Below are positions 28,573 through 35,496 of a stretch of DNA of 35,496 bases, piece by piece. The stretch spans positions 54,257 to 89,752 of the forward strand of contig LBOT01000003.1 of NCBI GenBank assembly GCA_000989675.1, in the 5' to 3' direction. The first letter of the stretch is position 1. Each line of letters opens with the position of its first letter. The notes under the pieces were generated by a model. The model searched no databases, had not been told where the DNA came from, and saw only the letters and a program-made list of their open reading frames with translations. The position numbers and the translations under genes are program-made. The stretch comes from a candidate division WS6 bacterium GW2011_GWE2_33_157. GTDB lineage: Bacteria > Patescibacteriota > Dojkabacteria > SC72.

Positions 28573-29772
28573 ATGAAATCAAAAAATATACTAAAAGCAT
28601 TCATATATATATGTATAATAATGCTGCCAATAAATATATTTGCAGCAGAGTTAGATTCTCCTAATTACAAAATAGTAGGAGCAACTACAAAAGGTGGAGG
28701 GTTAACACAAACATTAGATGGAGATTACTCTGCTCTACTTGAAGTAGGAAGAATATCAAACAATCCTAGAAACTACTCTTCAAGTTATAAAATGTTTACA
28801 AGCCCAGAGGAAGCATTCCTACCAGCTGTACCAGAAATATCATGTTTTGAAACAACTACTAGTGGATCAACAAACTGTACAACAGGACCTTCAGAACTAA
28901 CTAGTGGTGGTATGGTTGCAATATGTGGTCCAAGTGGTTGTTATGACAAAGCTAGATTCGAGATTGATACAAATGATAACCCAACAGACACCCTTTATGC
29001 CGTAATGATATCTGAAGATAACTTTGCGTCAGATATTAGGTATATAGATGGATCTTCCTTTTGGCCAGAAACAATTAGTACTCATAACTTAAGTGACTTT
29101 CTTACTAAATCAGAATGGGAAACAGAAGTATTCAATATTAAAGGGTTACAAACCAATACACTCTACTATATTAGAGCATTCGCATTGCACGGAGACTTTA
29201 CACAAACAGAACCAGGACCAATAGTTAGTGTAACAACATCAGCAGGTTCTGTATTTTTTGATATAGATATTGCAGGACCAAGTGGAACTACGGCTGAAAG
29301 TGCATCTCCCTACTCCATATCATTTACAGGAGCATATCAATTGATAAGTGGTGCTCCAGCAGTGACAGCAGGAGATAGAATATGGTTAGATGCTTCTACT
29401 AATTCGGAAGGTGGATTTGCAATAGTAGTGAGAGGATTAAATGGAGGACTATATAGTAATACAACAGGACAAACAATAGTTTCATCGACAGCAGATCTTG
29501 ATACAGCTTCAGATGGATTCGGAATACAAAATGCATATATATCTCAAGATACATATTCATACCTAGGAACAATATCTGCAATGACAGACTATACTGGAAC
29601 TGCAAACAGTGTAGGAATTGTAGGTACAACTGCTACAAAAGTATATGAATCAGATTCTCCTGTTTTTAATGGAAGAATGGGACTAAATGTAATAGCAAAA
29701 CCTGGTATGAATAAAACAGCTGCAAGTGACTATCAAGAGAGTATCTATTTTGTTTTTATTCCTAGATTTTAA
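28573..29772 (+). CDS. Secreted beta-rich surface protein (Fn3-like segment plus C-terminal beta domain)
   Basis: Signal peptide MKSKNILKAFIYICIIMLPINIFAA; Fn3-like LQTNTLYYIRAFALHGDFTQTEPGPIVSVTT; C-terminal DYQESIYFVFIPRF. The ORF track starts at TTG 28561; ATG at 28573 preferred. Confidence 0.75.
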   Translation: MKSKNILKAFIYICIIMLPINIFAAELDSPNYKIVGATTKGGGLTQTLDGDYSALLEVGRISNNPRNYSSSYKMFTSPEEAFLPAVPEISCFETTTSGSTNCTTGPSELTSGGMVAICGPSGCYDKARFEIDTNDNPTDTLYAVMISEDNFASDIRYIDGSSFWPETISTHNLSDFLTKSEWETEVFNIKGLQTNTLYYIRAFALHGDFTQTEPGPIVSVTTSAGSVFFDIDIAGPSGTTAESASPYSISFTGAYQLISGAPAVTAGDRIWLDASTNSEGGFAIVVRGLNGGLYSNTTGQTIVSSTADLDTASDGFGIQNAYISQDTYSYLGTISAMTDYTGTANSVGIVGTTATKVYESDSPVFNGRMGLNVIAKPGMNKTAASDYQESIYFVFIPRF

Positions 29773-29775
29773 CTA

Positions 29776-29804
29776 TTGACACTACACTTTACAAGCTGTA
29801 ATCT
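29776..29804 (+). promoter_or_regulatory. Possible internal promoter
   Basis: TTGACA-17-TAATCT upstream of the 29852 ORF; -10 match is weak. Confidence 0.3.
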
Positions 29805-29851
29805 GTACTAAATATAGTGGTTAGTGAATATAAATTGTTAGTCTGCCCAAT

Positions 29852-30970
29852 GTGAAAAGCCTGGTACCAACCCTGAAGATTGTTATACCAACATTTTTTC
29901 TTATCCTCTTTGGTTCTTTCTTACTAATCTACTCCGCACATGCAGGTACACTTACAAATGTATATATTCATATGAGCAGAATAAAGGCTGGCTTAACTGG
30001 AGCTGCGGGACAAACAGTTGAAATGATATTAGCAATTAACCCTTCATCAAACATCTCAACAGGTGGAACAATAGTTTTAGAATTCCCAGACGCAGAAGAT
30101 GCAACATGGTGCAGAACAGAAGGGTCACTCACTATTACAGCGACAGCAACGGATCCTGCAGCCGATTTGAGTGGTACAGGATGGCAAATCGATTCAGCTC
30201 TTCCAGGTACACTTACTGGTGCATGTACACAGGGTTCTGGTGTTGGAACGGTTGATAAATTCACAATATCTGGTGTAGGTGCTTTAACAGCTGGAACTAC
30301 ATATGGTGTTAAGATAGGGAATAATTTGGGTGTTATTGGAACTGCTGCTGCTGCTGGTGAACATGCAATTACAGTCACAGCATCACAGGGAACAACATCA
30401 GATTCAAAATCATTCAAGATAGACTTGTTAACAGATGATGCCGTGGTTATTACTGCTACCGTATCAGATATGGCAACAGTTGATTGTACGATAAGTGCGA
30501 ATACAGTTAACTTAGGAACCCTATTCCCTGGAGGTACATATGCTACTGGATCTCATACTATTACAACCTCAACAACTAGTTCTGGATATTACTGGGCAGT
30601 ATATGGTACTGGTGATGGATCAACAGATGCAGGTTTATGGAAATCAACAGCGACTACTCACTTAATACAATCAGGTACAACTGCTACTTTAGACCTTACA
30701 AATGCAAGTATAACAGGTTTTGGAATGACACTCTCTGATCCAGATACAGCAGGTTCTGCAGTAGTGACTACTAATTTTGTAGATACAACCGCTGGAACAT
30801 TTGGTACAATCGATAGGCTATTCGCAGGTGCAAAGATGGTTCTATATCAAAATGGGAATCAACTCTCTGGAGAATCTTCAACAGTAACATATGGTGCAAA
30901 GGCAAGTGCAGCTGCACCAGCAGGTACATATCAAGAAACGGTATACTTTGTCTGTGGTGGTTACTACTAG
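29852..30970 (+). CDS. Secreted beta-rich surface protein with WxL/SCPU-like C-terminal domain
   Basis: Signal peptide ending YSAHAG; Ala/Gly/Thr-rich; NLGTLFPGGTYATGSHTITTST...; ends PAGTYQETVYFVCGGYY. GTG start. Confidence 0.75.
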   Translation: MKSLVPTLKIVIPTFFLILFGSFLLIYSAHAGTLTNVYIHMSRIKAGLTGAAGQTVEMILAINPSSNISTGGTIVLEFPDAEDATWCRTEGSLTITATATDPAADLSGTGWQIDSALPGTLTGACTQGSGVGTVDKFTISGVGALTAGTTYGVKIGNNLGVIGTAAAAGEHAITVTASQGTTSDSKSFKIDLLTDDAVVITATVSDMATVDCTISANTVNLGTLFPGGTYATGSHTITTSTTSSGYYWAVYGTGDGSTDAGLWKSTATTHLIQSGTTATLDLTNASITGFGMTLSDPDTAGSAVVTTNFVDTTAGTFGTIDRLFAGAKMVLYQNGNQLSGESSTVTYGAKASAAAPAGTYQETVYFVCGGYY

Positions 30971-30981
30971 CATACTAAATA

Positions 30982-31950
30982 ATGATATTAAAAATAATTA
31001 GGGAATATAAAAGAATACTATTACTGCCCGTAATTTTACTCTGTTTTAGTGCGAGTCCTCTACTTGCTCAGAGTACTCTTTCAATTGGTGTTGCTCCAAC
31101 TTCAAAAATTCTAAAGCTTGTTCCAGGAGAGTCCTACGAAGGAGAAGTAGTATTTTGGAATATGTCTCAAAACAGTGATAATTATCAGATAATGGTAAAA
31201 CCTTTTAGACAGATAGAGAACCAACCAGGAACAGCAATAGTACTTACAGAAGAAGAAGAGAAAGGATATAACTTCTCCGCAGCAAAATGGATTACAGTTA
31301 CACCACGGGGTTTAGTTAAACTTGAATCAAACAAAAATACAAAATTAAAATACATAATAAATGTTCCTCCTGATGCCACGAATGGTGAGTATACTGCGGA
31401 AATATTCTTAATATCTCAAAGTGATGCACAAAGAAAAGGGACTGCAGCGTTCACAAATTTAGGTTCTGGTATGCCAATACTAATTCAGATAGGTGACGAA
31501 TTCGTAGAAAACGCAGAACTTCTTACCTTTACTACAGAGAAAAAGTGGTATGAAAAAACAAGTGTAAACTTCTACACAACAATAAAAAACATTGGAGACA
31601 CACATATTACTCCCTCTGGAGAAATTATAATAACAAATATATTTAGACAAGAAGTAGCTAGAATACAGTTTAACAGAAATACTCAAAGTCTCTTAAGAGA
31701 GAATACTGGTAATTACATAGATAATTGGACTCAATCAGGATATCTTTCTCCAAACAAGGCTATAGCATTAGGGCCATTAAAAGCTAAATTGTTGGTTACA
31801 TATAGAAGTATACAACCAGGGTTTGCAGTACTTACAGAAGATGTAACATTCTGGATAATTCCTTGGAAAATTATTGTCGCTATCCTTGTCGTTGCTCTTG
31901 CTGGTATAATCTACTCTATAAGTAGAAAGAAGTTACAAAACAGGAAATGA
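30982..31950 (+). CDS. DUF916/PapD-like extracellular domain protein with C-terminal TM
   Basis: Signal peptide; LSIGVAPTSKILKLVPGESYEGEVVFWNMSQNSDNYQIMVKPF; NVPPDATNGEYTAEIFLIS; C-terminal TM and basic tail. Confidence 0.75.
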   Translation: MILKIIREYKRILLLPVILLCFSASPLLAQSTLSIGVAPTSKILKLVPGESYEGEVVFWNMSQNSDNYQIMVKPFRQIENQPGTAIVLTEEEEKGYNFSAAKWITVTPRGLVKLESNKNTKLKYIINVPPDATNGEYTAEIFLISQSDAQRKGTAAFTNLGSGMPILIQIGDEFVENAELLTFTTEKKWYEKTSVNFYTTIKNIGDTHITPSGEIIITNIFRQEVARIQFNRNTQSLLRENTGNYIDNWTQSGYLSPNKAIALGPLKAKLLVTYRSIQPGFAVLTEDVTFWIIPWKIIVAILVVALAGIIYSISRKKLQNRK

Positions 31951-32834
31951 AACTGCTAAAAATTCTAGTTACATTAATAATAATATATACCGTATTTGGT
32001 ATACCTTTAATATATGCAAGTAGCAGTATAGACCCTGCTATAAACAGAGTTGCACTACCACAAGGACAACGTGCATATGGAAGTGTAATTTACAAAAATG
32101 GAGAAGATAGAGATGTAGAAGTAAAAATAGCCCCCTACTACTACAATCCTAAGACTGATGATATATCAGAAGATGCAAGGAAGATTTTCATAAAAGCAGA
32201 TACAGATACAATAACGGTAAAAGCAAATTCAACATTTAATATTAAGTATGAAATATACCCTATTGCTAACTTAGCTGAAGGTACATACTTTAATATCCTC
32301 GCTCTAACGCCAATTCTTAATACCAAGGATGTTAATATAAACCAGAGTATTTCTCAATTAGTGATATTAGATATCGTTGATGAAAACGATCAAATAAAAG
32401 GAATCGCTACTACTAACTTTGAGGTTAATCTCTCTGTTGAAAGAAAAGGCATACCCTTTGTTACACCACTAGTACTTAAATACACAATTACTAATAAATC
32501 TAATTTTGTATTAACACCAAACGGACGAATAGATGTATTTAATGATAGGAATAGTTACCCACCTACATATATATACATAAATCCAGAAAGAGAAGAACTG
32601 TATCCAAATGAAGTATTTGAGAAAGAAGTTAAGAGTAATACATGGCACTTCTCTGATCTCTTTATTAAAAGAGTTGCCACTGCACATATATATAATGGTT
32701 TAGACAATAATCCTAAAGATCCTGAAATAGAAATAAACAGTTATATACTTGAAATAATAGTAGGTATAACATCAGTAATAGTATTAACACTTTTAATAAA
32801 ATCTCTTAAAAAAGACTTTAAGAAAAAGAATTAA
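31947..32834 (+). CDS. Second DUF916/PapD-like extracellular domain protein with C-terminal TM
   Basis: Signal peptide; SSIDPAINRVALPQGQRAYGSVIYKNGEDRDVEVKIAPYYYNP; C-terminal TM and Lys-rich tail; ATGA overlap with the previous gene. Confidence 0.72.
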   Translation: MKLLKILVTLIIIYTVFGIPLIYASSSIDPAINRVALPQGQRAYGSVIYKNGEDRDVEVKIAPYYYNPKTDDISEDARKIFIKADTDTITVKANSTFNIKYEIYPIANLAEGTYFNILALTPILNTKDVNINQSISQLVILDIVDENDQIKGIATTNFEVNLSVERKGIPFVTPLVLKYTITNKSNFVLTPNGRIDVFNDRNSYPPTYIYINPEREELYPNEVFEKEVKSNTWHFSDLFIKRVATAHIYNGLDNNPKDPEIEINSYILEIIVGITSVIVLTLLIKSLKKDFKKKN

Positions 32835-33733
32835 GACTTAGATAATACCTGCTTTGTAGTACGGAAACTAACCTTTGCTACAGTAGATAACTCCTTCTCA
32901 CCGTGTGTTGAAACGAATAGCTTAGCACTCTCTAAGACATTAGAAGAACCCTTAGGAAAATCAAAATAATATCTATCATTCATTTTATCCCACTCTTCTA
33001 AAAATATTCCCCTAGCAATTACTGAAGCACAAGCAACAGCTATATCAGACTCTCCTTTGTGATGTTGTATAAGTTCTGTCTCTTTTCCTAACTTTCCTAA
33101 TTCATCTATTACTCTACTCTTTGAAGTTGAAAATTGATCTATAACTACATATTCACAATTAATATTCTTTTCTTTTAAATCTTTAAGTGCAATCTCTATA
33201 ACCTTACTATGCTGTTTAGCAAGTAGAAGTGACGCATTTTTATACTTCTTTATCAATGTATTATATTCAGAAGGATGAACAATAGAAGAGTAATAGTAGG
33301 GATACTCTCTTACATTATTAAATAGGTTCATAATCTTTTTATCTGAGAATTTCTTTGAGTCTGCAAAACCAAGTATTTTAACATTCTTTGCAAACTCTTC
33401 TGTAATAAAGCAACTAACTACTACTAGAGGACCAAAATAATCTCCCTTACCTACTTCATCAACACCAAGATGTGGTCTAAAACTACCCATCTCCATATCT
33501 ACCTCTTTCTCCTTTATATTTGCAATTAAGGAAGTAAAATCTTCTTTCCCTTGGAATACTATTTTGTCACTACTATATAGAAGCGCTATAGAGCCCCTAG
33601 GACTTCTCAATCTATACACAACATACTGATTACTATCACCCTCCTCTACCCACTTGTTTGCTAACAATACATCCTTAACCTTAGCACTCTGTTCCTTACT
33701 AAGTAATATTGTAAATGTATTTTGATTTCCCAT
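32831..33733 (-). CDS. rnhC: Ribonuclease HIII
   Basis: N-terminal TBP-like domain; PHLGVDEVGKGDYFGPLVVVSCFI; IAVACASVIARG. Confidence 0.92.
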   Translation of the reverse strand: MGNQNTFTILLSKEQSAKVKDVLLANKWVEEGDSNQYVVYRLRSPRGSIALLYSSDKIVFQGKEDFTSLIANIKEKEVDMEMGSFRPHLGVDEVGKGDYFGPLVVVSCFITEEFAKNVKILGFADSKKFSDKKIMNLFNNVREYPYYYSSIVHPSEYNTLIKKYKNASLLLAKQHSKVIEIALKDLKEKNINCEYVVIDQFSTSKSRVIDELGKLGKETELIQHHKGESDIAVACASVIARGIFLEEWDKMNDRYYFDFPKGSSNVLESAKLFVSTHGEKELSTVAKVSFRTTKQVLSKS

Positions 33734-35178
33734 TATATTTTTTCTAAAGTTTGACCATTAGGTGTATCTAAAACCTTATACCCCTTACTAAGTATTAAAT
33801 CTCTTAATCTATCTGATTCTAAGAAATTTTTGTTTAATCTAGCCTCTTCTCTCTGTTTAAGAATCCCCTCTATCTCTGAATCGACGTTCTCTTCCTTTAC
33901 AATCTCACTATTTAAATTCAAACGAAGTACTTTATCAAAATCATAGATAGTAGAAAGAATATTCTCCTTTGGATTATTTGATTTAAGTAATTCGTTTATT
34001 AATGCTAGTACACCAGACATATTTAAGTTGTTCTCTAGCTCATGTTTAAATCTTTCTACATATTCAGGAATAACTGTACCTTGCTTTTTACCTAATTCTT
34101 GAACTCTTCTTAAAAGAGATAACCTTGAATTCTTTGCACCTTCTAACGCCTCTAAGGAGAATTTAACTTTTGTTTTATAATTAATAGATACAAAGAAGTA
34201 TCGGACATCAAGAGGATCAAAACCTAATAATATTATTTCAGGAAGTGTGTATGCACCTCCTTTACTCTTAGAGAGTTTATCCTCGTCTTTGTTTAATAGC
34301 CATTCATTATGTATCCAATATTTAACAACTGGATGTCCGAACGTACCAATATTTTGAGCTCTCTCATTTGTATGATGAACTGGAATATGGTCTATACCAC
34401 CTGTATGTATATCGAAGTGCTCTCCTAGTATTGAAGTACCCATTGCAGTACATTCTATATGCCATCCAGGAAACCCATCTCCCCATGGAGAAGGCCAATT
34501 CATAATGTGATCTTTGTACTTACCAACTCTTTTCATCCAAAGAACAAAATCTGCAGGATTCTTCTTCTCATCATCTACCTCTACCTCTTCCCTAACCCCA
34601 ATTTCTTTCTCACTTAATTGTTGTCCTGTAAATATTGTATATTCTGGAATCTTTGTTACATCAAAATATACAGCCTGTTTAGTTTCATATGTATATCCAT
34701 TAGCTTCGATCTTTTTTACAATATCTATTATCTGTTGAATATACTCAGTAGCCCTACTCCAACCATATTCCTGTATATTTTCGTGTGTTAAATCCTTAGG
34801 AATCTCACTACCATTTGGAGCTAATATATTAAGTGATCTAAAATCATCTAAAACTGTATCAGTATATTTATTTGCAATATCTATTGGTTGTATACCCTCT
34901 TGAATTGCCTGTTTATCCATCTTGTCTTCACCAAAATCACTACCAAAATCATCTGTAGAAGACATATGACCTACATCCGTTATATTCATTACCCTTTTTA
35001 CATCATATCCAAGGTAAAGAAGAGCCCTATGTAATATATCCCAGTTTACATATGCCCTTAAATTACCAAGATGCATTCTAAAATATACTGTAGGACCACA
35101 ACTATATATGGAAAGCTCTCCTTGCTTTATTGGAACAATATCTACTATTTTTCTATCTAATGTTGAATACAGTTTCAT
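33733..35178 (-). CDS. cysS: Cysteinyl-tRNA synthetase
   Basis: YSCGPTVYFRMHLGNLRAYV; GWHIECTAMG; HIGG-like HTGGIDHIPVHHTNE; KLSKSKG. Confidence 0.97.
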   Translation of the reverse strand: MKLYSTLDRKIVDIVPIKQGELSIYSCGPTVYFRMHLGNLRAYVNWDILHRALLYLGYDVKRVMNITDVGHMSSTDDFGSDFGEDKMDKQAIQEGIQPIDIANKYTDTVLDDFRSLNILAPNGSEIPKDLTHENIQEYGWSRATEYIQQIIDIVKKIEANGYTYETKQAVYFDVTKIPEYTIFTGQQLSEKEIGVREEVEVDDEKKNPADFVLWMKRVGKYKDHIMNWPSPWGDGFPGWHIECTAMGTSILGEHFDIHTGGIDHIPVHHTNERAQNIGTFGHPVVKYWIHNEWLLNKDEDKLSKSKGGAYTLPEIILLGFDPLDVRYFFVSINYKTKVKFSLEALEGAKNSRLSLLRRVQELGKKQGTVIPEYVERFKHELENNLNMSGVLALINELLKSNNPKENILSTIYDFDKVLRLNLNSEIVKEENVDSEIEGILKQREEARLNKNFLESDRLRDLILSKGYKVLDTPNGQTLEKI

Positions 35179-35190
35179 ATTTTTACTCCC

Positions 35191-35496
35191 TTAAATATCT
35201 CTTCTTCCCTCTAGCGCTTTCTTTAATGTTAACCTGTCTGCATACTCTAAATCTGCTCCAGTAGGAAGACCCATTGCTAATCTTGTAATTTGTATTTTAC
35301 TATCTTTTACCTCACTATTAAACATATCAAGTATGTAGCTTGCCGTCGCCTCTCCCTCAAGACTAGGATTGGTTGCTACAATTACTTCTATTCTTTTTTC
35401 ACTCTCTTCCATTAATTCCTTTATTCTTTTCTGTAATTCATCAAATCTAAGCTCAGAAGCCCCTATACCATCTGCAGGAGATATTACACCACCCAA
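35191..35496 (-). CDS. recR: Recombination mediator RecR, C-terminal part (truncated by window edge)
   Basis: GGVISPADGIGASELRFDEL; VIVATNPSLEGEATASYI; ITRLAMGLPTGADLEYADRLTLKKALEGRR. Confidence 0.94.
   Translation of the reverse strand: MGGVISPADGIGASELRFDELQKRIKELMEESEKRIEVIVATNPSLEGEATASYILDMFNSEVKDSKIQITRLAMGLPTGADLEYADRLTLKKALEGRRDI

Noticed and set aside
29968-30417. 149-aa minus-strand ORF
   Set aside because: Antisense to a repetitive Ala/Thr/Gly-rich surface protein gene; Val/Ala/Pro composition mirrors the sense strand.
31941-31950. Possible UGA recoding as in Absconditabacteria/Gracilibacteria
   Set aside because: TGA is used as a normal stop (for example at 31948-31950) and reading frames are complete under the standard bacterial code.
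1-35496. CRISPR arrays, IS elements, prophage or integron structures
   Set aside because: No regularly spaced direct repeats, transposase or integrase motifs, or terminal inverted repeats were noticed in the window.

Overview
AT-rich bacterial chromosomal window, densely coded. Gene content and degenerate envelope genes suggest a Patescibacteria/CPR-type genome; I cannot fix the lineage without a search. I see no rRNA, CRISPR array, transposon, integrase or prophage module. The minus strand carries a VirD4/TraG-like ATPase, LCP-like/LytR_C protein, RluA pseudouridine synthase, degenerate LspA-like and Lgt-like proteins, zinc-ribbon protein, tRNA-Leu(CAA), DnaB, MBL hydrolase and a CsoR-fold protein. 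It also carries HtrA, CtpA, a two-gene uncharacterised unit (possible actin-like/MutL-like protein plus beta-barrel protein), the rpsF-ssb-rpsR operon, YchF, AMP phosphorylase, R15P isomerase, beta-CASP RNase, CCA transferase, CDP-alcohol phosphatidyltransferase, tRNA-Ser(UGA), RNase HIII, CysRS and the RecR C-terminus. The plus strand carries hsp20, rpmE, prfA, prmC, a transglutaminase-like membrane protein, an NTF2-like protein and a four-gene surface-protein cluster. The most interesting signals are: (1) the cluster at 28561-32834, two secreted beta-rich proteins sharing a C-terminal YQE[ST][IV]YFV strand followed by two TM-anchored DUF916/PapD-like proteins, resembling a divergent WxL-type surface system; (2) a CIRCE-like operator inside the hsp20 promoter, whose downstream hsp20 appears to carry an internal deletion/frameshift; (3) a coupled beta-CASP RNase / R15P isomerase / AMP phosphorylase operon; (4) lipoprotein-processing and LCP homologues lacking catalytic residues; (5) an uncharacterised gene pair upstream of two envelope proteases. 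All family calls come from reading motifs; no database search was run.
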